Below are positions 1 through 7,070 of a stretch of 21,496 nucleotides of DNA, one piece after another (position 1 is the first letter of the stretch; each line of letters begins with the position of its first letter). Source of the stretch: Kangiellaceae bacterium (GTDB lineage Bacteria; Pseudomonadota; Gammaproteobacteria; Enterobacterales; Kangiellaceae); contig JAUUYO010000016.1 of NCBI GenBank assembly GCA_030590405.1, positions 1-21,496 of the forward strand, written 5' to 3'. The notes under the pieces are model-generated. The model ran no database searches and was not told where the DNA came from. It worked only from the letters and a program-made list of their open reading frames with translations. Position numbers and translations under genes: made by a program.

Positions 1-219
1 AGTGGTTCCTCATTTTTAGGCGCTACTCCGGAACGATTGCTTGCCCTGCGTGGCAGGGAGCTTCTTTCGGGGCCACTCGCCGGATCTGTAAGGCGTGGAA
101 CTACATCGGATGAGGATCTTGAACTTCAGAAGATGCTGCTTGAAAGTGGAAAAGAGCGGCATGAACATACAGAAATACCATGCAGCTTTGGCCGGTATGG
201 TAGTAAAAATGAATGCTAA
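1..219 (+). pseudogene. Isochorismate synthase-like (chorismate-binding) gene fragment, cut off at ~168
   Basis: Frame 1 is open from the window edge. It reads SSFLGATPERLL, then GPLAGSVRRG, then SGKERHEH (codons ending at 168). These are the successive conserved blocks of the chorismate-binding domain of isochorismate synthases (EntC/DhbC/MenF type), which convert chorismate to isochorismate for siderophores or menaquinone. In EntC the RHEH block is followed by a long C-terminal part with the remaining active-site residues. Here the similarity stops at RHEH and the frame runs through 16 unrelated codons to a stop at 217-219. At the same point a different frame begins to look like an S8 protease prodomain. 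The first ~120 bases also look richer in G+C than what follows. It is therefore a fragment, joined to the next gene by recombination or by an assembly error. The 5' part lies outside the window. Confidence 0.7.
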
Positions 220-1444
220 TGATATAAAAAAACTACTTGCTGATGACCGCATTGATTTTATCGAGCAAGATCAAATAATGCACGCTCAAGCGACGCAATT
301 TAGTCCAACGTGGGGATTAGATCGAATTGATCAGGCAAGTCGACCATTAGATTCTAAATACAACTACGATACCGATGGTTCAGGAGTAAGAGCTTACATT
401 ATTGATACCGGTATTTTATCATCACACAGTGATTTCAATGGTCGTGTTAGTGGTGGATTTTCAGCGATTAACGATGGCAACGGGACTGGCGACTGTAATG
501 GACATGGTACCCATGTTGCGGGCACTGTAGGAAGTACTACTTACGGCGTTGCAAAAAAAGTATCACTGGTACCAATAAGAGTACTCGATTGTGCAGGAAG
601 TGGTTCTAACTCAGGAGTGATTGCTGGTGTTGATTGGGTCGCTCAAAATGGTGTGCGTCCTGCGGTTGCCAATATGAGTCTGGGTGGAGGTTCATCCACG
701 GCCTTAGATAACTCTGTAAAAGGTGCGATTAATAAAGGGATTACTTTTGTTGTTGCCGCAGGTAATAGTAATTCAGATGCTTGTTCTGGTTCACCTAACA
801 GAGTTGCAAACGCATTAACTATTGCCGCTTCAACTTCAAGTGATGCGCGTTCAAGTTTTTCAAGTTGGGGTTCTTGTATTGACCTTTTTGCGCCGGGATC
901 GAGCATAAAATCGACCTGGAGCAACGGTGGAACCAATACTATTGATGGCACTTCAATGGCTTCACCACATGTTGCCGGTGCGGTTGCTCTTTATTTGCAG
1001 TCAAATCGGAATGCCAGCACTTCTCAAGTGATGAACGCGATCAAGAGCAACGCTGTTAGCGGTAAAATCAGCAATGTCAAAGGATCGCCAAACCTTTTAC
1101 TGCAAACTCAATCTGGCTCTGGTGGCGGTAGTGATTTAGAGCCTATTGACGCAACAGTTCCAAACATATCTGTTGCAAAAAATGCATGGGCTCGATATTC
1201 GCTAAGTCTGGATGCTGGTTATTCTTCCTTGACGGTAACGATTTCCGGCGGTTCGGGCGATGCTGATCTCTATGTTAATCATGGAACTCAATCAACGACA
1301 TCAAATTATGATTGTCGCCCTTATAAAAACGGAAACAATGAAACCTGTACGTTTAACTCTCCGGCTGCAGGCTCGTGGCATATAGATATACGGGGCTTTT
1401 CTGCAGCATCAGGTATCACACTTAATGCTAAAGCTAATCCATAA
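95..1444 (+). CDS. S8 family serine peptidase (proteinase K/aqualysin-like) with C-terminal PPC domain, 5'-truncated
   Basis: Subtilisin-fold endopeptidase, normally exported. Numbering from the GTG at 95: residues ~28-62 are the end of an inhibitor I9 prodomain (YHAALAGMVV ... IEQD). The catalytic triad is Asp104 (YIIDTG), His137 (GHGTHVAG) and Ser287 (GTSMASPHVAG), with oxyanion Asn224 (AAGN). A Gly/Ser linker at ~340-346 leads to a bacterial pre-peptidase C-terminal (PPC) domain (GDADLYV ... IDIRGF), usual in secreted gammaproteobacterial proteases. Signal peptide and first half of the prodomain are missing, because the upstream DNA is an isochorismate synthase fragment in another frame. 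The start is thus uncertain: GTG95 has no well-placed ribosome site, and ATG161 is an equally possible first codon. As it stands the product could hardly be exported or folded normally. The native gene probably had its 5' end elsewhere. A strong terminator follows the stop. Confidence 0.85.
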   Translation: MELHRMRILNFRRCCLKVEKSGMNIQKYHAALAGMVVKMNANDIKKLLADDRIDFIEQDQIMHAQATQFSPTWGLDRIDQASRPLDSKYNYDTDGSGVRAYIIDTGILSSHSDFNGRVSGGFSAINDGNGTGDCNGHGTHVAGTVGSTTYGVAKKVSLVPIRVLDCAGSGSNSGVIAGVDWVAQNGVRPAVANMSLGGGSSTALDNSVKGAINKGITFVVAAGNSNSDACSGSPNRVANALTIAASTSSDARSSFSSWGSCIDLFAPGSSIKSTWSNGGTNTIDGTSMASPHVAGAVALYLQSNRNASTSQVMNAIKSNAVSGKISNVKGSPNLLLQTQSGSGGGSDLEPIDATVPNISVAKNAWARYSLSLDAGYSSLTVTISGGSGDADLYVNHGTQSTTSNYDCRPYKNGNNETCTFNSPAAGSWHIDIRGFSAASGITLNAKANP

Positions 1445-1462
1445 ATATCATTGATAGTACCT

Positions 1463-1497
1463 GGACCGATCAATCTGATCGGTCCTTTATTTTTTCT
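1463..1497 (+). terminator. Rho-independent terminator after the S8 peptidase gene
   Basis: A perfect 10-bp stem (GGACCGATCA at 1463-1472 pairing with TGATCGGTCC at 1476-1485) with a 3-nt loop is followed by TTTATTTTTTCTT. It lies 19 bases past the stop codon of the peptidase gene. Confidence 0.9.
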
Positions 1498-1506
1498 TCT
1501 GAGAAC

Positions 1507-1569
1507 TATCAATATCATAACAAGTATTATCAATATCATAACAAGTACTATCGATACCACAACAAATTG
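1507..1569. repeat. 21-bp tandem repeat, three copies
   Basis: Units begin with TATC at 1507, 1528 and 1549. The first two copies are nearly identical (TATCAATATCATAACAAGTA) and the third is diverged (TATCGATACCACAACAAATT). The array lies between the peptidase terminator and the promoter region of the next gene, and I see no coding sense in it. Confidence 0.8.
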
Positions 1570-1655
1570 TAATAAATCCAGGTACATACCTAAAATAAGC
1601 TCAATGAGCGTCAATAAATTTACCCAAACTAAAACTTATTTTTCCAATATTTGAC

Positions 1656-1661
1656 TATACT
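1656..1661 (+). promoter_or_regulatory. Possible -10 box for the propeller/GGDEF gene
   Basis: TATACT lies 50 bases before the start codon at 1711. No good -35 hexamer is seen at 17 bp spacing, so this is only a suggestion. Confidence 0.25.
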
Positions 1662-1710
1662 CTTTTTATGCTGACTAAATGGGGATTATATTTGAAAACC
1701 GGGTATCGCT

Positions 1711-4700
1711 ATGCTTAAGCGAACAATCTGGATATTAGTTATTTTCCTTTTGTTATCGTTGAGAGTCCCTGTTGTTGCCGAAGTATTTGATTTTGGCGAA
1801 CGAACATTTAGTTCAATAACCGATAATGAATCCATAAAAGAAGGTGTTGTTACCGCTATAACTCAGGATGAAAATGGATTTATCTGGATCGGAACACAGC
1901 AAGGGCTGGTACGATTTGACGGATATCGCTTTACCCGTTATAAATTTGATTCAAATGATCCTGGTTCATTAAGTGGAAACTACATCCGAGTGTTATGGGC
2001 GGCTCCTGACGGACGCATATGGGTTGGCACCGTGACCGATGGTGTTTCTATTTTTAACCCTTCGACGGAATCATTCACCCGATATCGACATAACCCAGAC
2101 AACCCAGGTAGCCTTAGCCATGATCGCGTATTTTCAATTGTGGGTGACAAACAAGGAGGCGTGTGGATTGCTACCAATAATGGCCTGGATTTTCTGCCAG
2201 CCAAAAATAAACCGTTTCAGCATTTTAAACATGATCCAAAAGATCCAGCGAGTATCAATGACAATCAAGTGAGAACATTGCTACTTGATCAAGACGGCGA
2301 TCTCTGGGTGGGTAGTAAGGACGGTATCAATCGATTAAAAAATAGGGATGAAGGATTTGAACGTCTGCATAGTAGTCCTGACAATCCTATGTCGTTATCG
2401 GGAAAACGGATTGACTCGATGTTTCAAGCTGATGATGGGACTGTTTGGCTCGGAACAAAAGAATCTGGAGCAGCCTGGATTTCACCAGATGGAAAATTAG
2501 GAGGTTTAACAGTGTCGTCCGCGGAGTCTGTCGGACTTAAACATCCCTGGATATATACTATCGGTCAACCTGATACTGCTGAAGTATGGCTTGGCTCTAT
2601 GGGAGGCGGTATCGATATTATTGACACATCCACACTCAAAATCAAGCAACATATTGGACACGATGCGGCAATTAATAGCAGCCTTAATTTGGATTATGTG
2701 AGTAGTATGTTCACAGATAAATCAGGAATATTATGGATTGGGACATGGGGAGGTGGTTTAAATTTATATAACCCAAAAAATACCGCTTTCAGAACGCTTC
2801 ACTTTAGTCCAAGTAAAAAAGGGGTTAATGCTTTAAGTCATACGGACATCGTATCATTGCTTGAATTAGATGATGGGATCATTTGGATTGGTACCTCGGG
2901 TAATGGCATCGATATTCTACATCCAGACGAGGGCATTATCGGGGGGATCAGACCGCAGCCTGATAGTGAATTTGGGCTTAAAGACGGATCGATCATGGCT
3001 ATGGCGCAAACCACCGATAAAACGATTTGGCTTGGCACTTTACAAGCAGGTATTTTCCGTTACAGGCCCGAACAGAATGATTTTGAGCAATATACAAAAT
3101 CCAATGGATTAAATGATAACGCCATACGTTATTTACTTGGCGACCATTTAGGGCGTCTCTGGGTTGGTACTGCTGCTGGTGTCAATTTATTTAACCCTGA
3201 CAAAAATTCTTTTCAATCATTTAATAGCGTTAATAATGAAGGAGATGCGCCAGTTAATTTTTTGGCCAGCCAGTTAGATGGTACTTTGTGGATAGGAAGC
3301 GATGACGGGTTATACGTATTACCAAATCAGGTATCATCTCTTTTTCGTGTCGGAAATTTACCGGGTCAAAAAGGGCCTCTATCACATAGTTACATTGCCA
3401 GCTTGATGGTGGATAAAAGTGACCAACTATGGGTTGTTACCGCCGAAGGGCTCGACCAACTTATAAGCTGGGATGGAAAAACTGGAATTTTCGAGCCTGT
3501 TAGTCAACGGGCGGCGCAGATCAATCAAGTGATTATTGCGGATTTGCAAGAAGACAATGAGGGAAATCTTTGGAGCGCCGAAGGAATTTTAAATACCAAT
3601 ACATGGAAATGGCGCAGACTGACTTCTGCAGATGGTGTTGATTTGGCCCGTAACTGGGTTGGCTCCTACGCGAAATCAGGAAACGATACTTTGTTATACG
3701 GTGGTGATGGTTTGCTAATGATCAAGCCTACACTTTATCAAGAATGGCAGCACCAGCCTGATTTAGTTATAAGTGAGTTCAAACTCAATGGTAAACATAC
3801 GGTGATTGTGGACTCAAAACGTTTTGATTTAACTCCTGAGATAAAAAGTTTTTCGGTGGAGTTTAGCTCATTGGATTTTACTGCTCCCGATAAAAATAGT
3901 TACGCCTATCGACTCGTTGGTTACGACCCGGACTGGATAGATACGGATGCTGAGCATCGCATTGCAAGCTATACAAATCTTGACCCTGGAGAGTACAAAC
4001 TGCTTATCAAGGGCACTAATCGACTAGGTGAATGGAGTAAAAATTTGTTGTCGATATCAATCACCGTGCTTCCTGCCTGGTATCAAACTTTCTGGTTTAG
4101 AAGCCTTTTAATGATCTTGTTTATCAGCTTGTTATATTTTGTCTACTATTTAAAAGTAAAGCAGCTTCAAGCAAGAAAAAGGGCTTTGACTGAACTGGTA
4201 AGAGAGCGAACTCGCGATTTAGAAAGATCCAATAAAACCATCACAACTATCAGTGAAATAGGTATCGAAATTAGCGCGACTTTAGAGCTGGAGCGAGTAT
4301 TGAATACTGTTTATAAGCATGTAAATGAGTTAATGGATGCTAACGTTTTTTGGCTTGGCTTATATGAACCGGAGAAAAAACGTGTAGTATTCAAATTGGC
4401 CATTGAAAGCGGAAAACTGTTGGCCCCGTTTAATATATCGATGGATGAAAAAGCCAGACCAGCTGTCCGATGTATTGAGAGGCAACAGGAGATCATTATT
4501 AATGATTTCGAAAAGGCTTATCGAGAAGAATTTAATGCTCCACTTCCTGTGCCTAAAATTGGGAAAATACCAGCTTCTTTGATGTACTGGCCGTTACTGG
4601 TTGCGGGGCGAATTGTCGGTGTTCTTACGGTACAAAGCTTCAATAAAAATGCATATTCAGAACAGCATCAAGATATGATCCGGTCACTAGCATCGATTAC

Positions 4701-5460
4701 TGCTATATCCATGGAACATGCTAATGTTCATCAACAAGTTGAAAATAAAAATAAAGAATTAAAAGAAACCCATAAAGCACTAAAAAAATTAAGTATTACC
4801 GATCCTCTTACTGGATTAAAAAATCGCCACTTTTTACTTGAACAAATAGAATCTGAAGTAGCAAAGTCTTTAAGAGATCATCAGTCAATATCAATAGCTG
4901 ACGCTCAGCAATCGGAAAGATATGAATTGTTATTTTTTATGCTGGATCTTGACCATTTTAAAACCGTTAATGATATATATGGGCATTCAGCAGGCGATCG
5001 CATTTTGATACAAATAAAATATATTATTGAACGCGTATTCCGAGATTCTGATCTTAAAATTAGATGGGGAGGAGAAGAGTTTTTGATTGTTGTTCGATTC
5101 GCTCATCGTGAAAATGCACCGGTATTAGCAGAGCGTTTAAGAGTAGCAATTGAAAAATATCCTTTTGATATTGGCGAAGGAAAAACACTGCATAAAACAG
5201 GTTCGATTGGCTTCGCCTGTTTTCCATTTTTAAAGTCTAAACCAGATTTAATTAGTTGGTCACAGGTTGTTGATATTGCGGATCATAATTTATATGCTGC
5301 AAAAAAAACTCAACGAAACGCGTGGGTAGGCACTATTACCAATGATAGAACTAAAGGTGATGATCTGTTTTGTAAATTGAGTGAAGATCCACAAACGCTG
5401 GTTGATAGTGGGATGATTGAATTAATGTCCAGTATGACTGAAAAGCCATTGTGGTCATAA
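1711..5460 (+). CDS. Propeller-Y_Y_Y sensor diguanylate cyclase (GAF-GGDEF), 1249 aa
   Basis: Membrane-bound enzyme predicted to make cyclic di-GMP in response to an extracytoplasmic signal. Residues 1-23 are a signal peptide (cleavage near VVA-E). Residues ~30-700 hold about thirteen recognisable two-component-regulator propeller repeats (WIGT, WVGT, WLGS followed by G-hydrophobic patterns), consistent with two seven-bladed beta-propellers. A Y_Y_Y domain follows at ~720-788, then a membrane helix at ~796-814, a short coiled segment (RERTRDLERSNKTI), a GAF-like domain at ~855-1005 and a GGDEF domain from ~1028 (SITDPLTGLKNRHF). The active-site signature is GGEEF at 1120-1124, and the product-inhibition site RxxD is intact (R1111-D1114). 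The synthase should therefore be active and feedback-regulated. The large periplasmic sensor resembles HTCS-type carbohydrate sensors in architecture, but the ligand is unknown. It stands alone, without a partner regulator. Confidence 0.93.
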   Translation: MLKRTIWILVIFLLLSLRVPVVAEVFDFGERTFSSITDNESIKEGVVTAITQDENGFIWIGTQQGLVRFDGYRFTRYKFDSNDPGSLSGNYIRVLWAAPDGRIWVGTVTDGVSIFNPSTESFTRYRHNPDNPGSLSHDRVFSIVGDKQGGVWIATNNGLDFLPAKNKPFQHFKHDPKDPASINDNQVRTLLLDQDGDLWVGSKDGINRLKNRDEGFERLHSSPDNPMSLSGKRIDSMFQADDGTVWLGTKESGAAWISPDGKLGGLTVSSAESVGLKHPWIYTIGQPDTAEVWLGSMGGGIDIIDTSTLKIKQHIGHDAAINSSLNLDYVSSMFTDKSGILWIGTWGGGLNLYNPKNTAFRTLHFSPSKKGVNALSHTDIVSLLELDDGIIWIGTSGNGIDILHPDEGIIGGIRPQPDSEFGLKDGSIMAMAQTTDKTIWLGTLQAGIFRYRPEQNDFEQYTKSNGLNDNAIRYLLGDHLGRLWVGTAAGVNLFNPDKNSFQSFNSVNNEGDAPVNFLASQLDGTLWIGSDDGLYVLPNQVSSLFRVGNLPGQKGPLSHSYIASLMVDKSDQLWVVTAEGLDQLISWDGKTGIFEPVSQRAAQINQVIIADLQEDNEGNLWSAEGILNTNTWKWRRLTSADGVDLARNWVGSYAKSGNDTLLYGGDGLLMIKPTLYQEWQHQPDLVISEFKLNGKHTVIVDSKRFDLTPEIKSFSVEFSSLDFTAPDKNSYAYRLVGYDPDWIDTDAEHRIASYTNLDPGEYKLLIKGTNRLGEWSKNLLSISITVLPAWYQTFWFRSLLMILFISLLYFVYYLKVKQLQARKRALTELVRERTRDLERSNKTITTISEIGIEISATLELERVLNTVYKHVNELMDANVFWLGLYEPEKKRVVFKLAIESGKLLAPFNISMDEKARPAVRCIERQQEIIINDFEKAYREEFNAPLPVPKIGKIPASLMYWPLLVAGRIVGVLTVQSFNKNAYSEQHQDMIRSLASITAISMEHANVHQQVENKNKELKETHKALKKLSITDPLTGLKNRHFLLEQIESEVAKSLRDHQSISIADAQQSERYELLFFMLDLDHFKTVNDIYGHSAGDRILIQIKYIIERVFRDSDLKIRWGGEEFLIVVRFAHRENAPVLAERLRVAIEKYPFDIGEGKTLHKTGSIGFACFPFLKSKPDLISWSQVVDIADHNLYAAKKTQRNAWVGTITNDRTKGDDLFCKLSEDPQTLVDSGMIELMSSMTEKPLWS

Positions 5461-5469
5461 AACGATTTG

Positions 5470-6231
5470 CTAAACAGAAAAGTAGTGTCCACTGATATTT
5501 TGTTGGTCTGGATTCTTGTTGTCAATCGCTAAATAAAACCCTTGCTCTCCCCAGTCACTTAAAACAATGCGTTTAATTTTCTTATTATTGAACGTCGATT
5601 CATGAGTTGCCTGTCGGTGAGTGTGTCCATGAATCAACCAATCAATATTTGTTTGAATAAAAAAATCTTCAACGCTATTTTGATTTACGTCCATAATTGC
5701 CATCGTTTTTTCTGTTTGAGCCTCCTTACTTTGTTGACGAAGACCAGAGGCGATTTCAATTCTTTTTTCCATTGGCAGGGAGAGGAATTGTTTTTGCCAC
5801 TCCAGATTTCTAACCATGGCGCGAAATTCCTGATAGGCGACATCATCTGTGCATAAACTATCGCCGTGCATTAAAGCGATTTTCTTATTTGATAAATCTA
5901 ACCGATGAGGCTCTTTTAATAGCTTGCCACCGGTTTGTTTTTCAAATTCTTCGGACAATAAAAAATCACGATTGCCGTGGATGAAAAACAATTCGCCGTG
6001 ATTATCACTATAGCCCTTAAATAAAGAAATGACATCACGGTAGAGCTGAGTGTTGGGACTTTCTATCTGCAAACAATCATCTCCAATCCAGACTTCAAAC
6101 AAATCACCCAACACAAAAAGCTGGTTGCTTTGAATTGCAATCTTTTGCATATAATGTTCAAACAGTGCAAACAACGATGGCCTGGATTGACATAAGTGTA
6201 GATCAGAAATGATATGAGTTGTTGATGTCAT
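5470..6231 (-). CDS. lpxH: UDP-2,3-diacylglucosamine diphosphatase LpxH
   Basis: Calcineurin-like metallophosphoesterase of lipid A synthesis. It hydrolyses UDP-2,3-diacylglucosamine to lipid X and UMP at the inner face of the cytoplasmic membrane. Metal-ligand motifs occur in order: ISDLHL (D10, H12), LGDLFEVWIGDD (D43), IHGNRDF (N87), MHGD (H122) and HGHTHR (H201, H203). The GDLFEVWIGDD block is typical of LpxH. The length, 253 aa, is slightly above the ~240 aa of the E. coli enzyme. It lies 9 bases after the stop of ppiB on the same strand, the usual ppiB-lpxH pairing, and is probably co-transcribed from a promoter upstream of ppiB. Confidence 0.95.
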   Translation of the reverse strand: MTSTTHIISDLHLCQSRPSLFALFEHYMQKIAIQSNQLFVLGDLFEVWIGDDCLQIESPNTQLYRDVISLFKGYSDNHGELFFIHGNRDFLLSEEFEKQTGGKLLKEPHRLDLSNKKIALMHGDSLCTDDVAYQEFRAMVRNLEWQKQFLSLPMEKRIEIASGLRQQSKEAQTEKTMAIMDVNQNSVEDFFIQTNIDWLIHGHTHRQATHESTFNNKKIKRIVLSDWGEQGFYLAIDNKNPDQQNISGHYFSV

Positions 6232-6240
6232 TGCGGCAGA

Positions 6241-6735
6241 TTATTCTTCAATGGTTACACTGTTGATCACAACCGTTTCAACCGGAACATCTTGCATACC
6301 CGATGAAAAACTGGTTTCAACCATTTTAATCTGGTTTACTACAGCCATGCCTTCTGTCACCTCGCCAAATACACAATAACCCCAACCTTGCATGGTTTCT
6401 GCGGTGAAATCGAGGAAGTTATTGTCCTTGGTATTGATAAAAAACTGGGCGGTCGCAGAATGTGGGTCGCTGGTTCTGGCCATTGCGATGGTGCCTGTTT
6501 TATTCGACAAACCATTATTGGATTCACATTTAATCGGTTCATTGATTGACTTTTGATTCATATCCGCATCGAAACCACCACCCTGGATCATAAAGTTCTC
6601 GATCACGCGATGGAAAATAGTCCCTTCAAAGTGCCCTGAATTTACATATTCCAGAAAATTCTTTACTGTGTTTGGGGCTTTTTCGGAATTTAGTGCGATT
6701 TTAATATCGCCGAAATTTGTATGAATAGTAACCAT
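6241..6735 (-). CDS. ppiB: Peptidyl-prolyl cis-trans isomerase B (cytoplasmic cyclophilin)
   Basis: Cyclophilin-type rotamase catalysing proline isomerisation during folding. The length, 164 aa, equals E. coli PpiB and the alignment is gap-free by eye. Hallmarks are FHRVIENFMIQGGGF (catalytic R43, Q51), ATAQFFINTKDNNFLDF and GWGYCVFGEV. It has no signal peptide, so it is the cytoplasmic form. It is the first gene of a two-gene operon with lpxH and is divergent from cysS, an arrangement common in gammaproteobacteria. Confidence 0.96.
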   Translation of the reverse strand: MVTIHTNFGDIKIALNSEKAPNTVKNFLEYVNSGHFEGTIFHRVIENFMIQGGGFDADMNQKSINEPIKCESNNGLSNKTGTIAMARTSDPHSATAQFFINTKDNNFLDFTAETMQGWGYCVFGEVTEGMAVVNQIKMVETSFSSGMQDVPVETVVINSVTIEE

Positions 6736-6832
6736 AATATTGACTCATTAACTGGAAAAATGCGATTTTACCTTAATTTTGATTGATACCCAAGAATAAA
6801 GGGATTGTTGATATTGGCTCGCTTTGTAATCC

Positions 6833-6904
6833 GTAGGCCGGAAAGCTTTTTCCGGCAGAATTGTGGAAGGTTTCAACATTGCCAGGAAAGGCTTCCCAGC
6901 CTAC
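6833..6904. repeat. REP-like inverted pair (BIME-like) with GTAG heads
   Basis: The left unit begins GTAG (6833-6836) followed by an 8-bp hairpin (GCCGGAAA at 6837-6844 with TTTCCGGC at 6849-6856). The right unit is the mirror: read on the minus strand it begins GTAG (6904-6901) followed by an 8-bp imperfect hairpin with two G-T pairs. Two head-tagged hairpins facing each other match the general form of bacterial REP pairs mobilised by RAYT transposases. A related pair lies at 18332-18407. Confidence 0.7.
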
Positions 6905-6936
6905 AGGATATCTAAGAGTAATAGCATGGCTAATCA

Positions 6937-6971
6937 TTTCTTTTAGAACCAGATTTTTTCTTTTAGAACCA
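6937..6971. repeat. 15-nt direct repeat, 20-bp period
   Basis: TTTCTTTTAGAACCA occurs at 6937-6951 and again at 6957-6971. It lies just upstream of the presumed cysS promoter. Confidence 0.7.
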
Positions 6972-7002
6972 CAATGTTGGTGCGATTTTAATCCAAGCCT
7001 TT

Positions 7003-7008
7003 TATAAT
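7003..7008 (+). promoter_or_regulatory. Candidate -10 box of the cysS promoter
   Basis: A perfect TATAAT lies 62 bases before the cysS start. The only -35-like hexamer nearby, TTGGTG at 6977-6982, leaves a 20-bp spacer, so the assignment is tentative. Confidence 0.35.
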
Positions 7009-7070
7009 GGCGCAATCTGGGCATTTGCCCGTGAAACCAAAAGACATCGACATAAGAGACCTGACAAGTA

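Larger units (their letters stand above)
6736..7070. other. Intergenic region between divergent ppiB and cysS
   Basis: The 335-base gap holds a REP-like inverted pair (6833-6904), a 20-bp direct duplication (6937-6971) and a TATAAT box at 7003-7008 ahead of cysS. An open frame of 128 codons crosses it on the minus strand and overlaps the start of cysS. It resembles nothing known and its sequence is largely the repeat, so I do not call a gene. Confidence 0.6.

Noticed and set aside
1321..1654. Hydrophobic Ile/Leu/Val-rich open frames on both strands after the peptidase
   Set aside because: They are translations of the terminator and the 21-bp AT-rich repeat, with no ribosome site or codon pattern of a gene.
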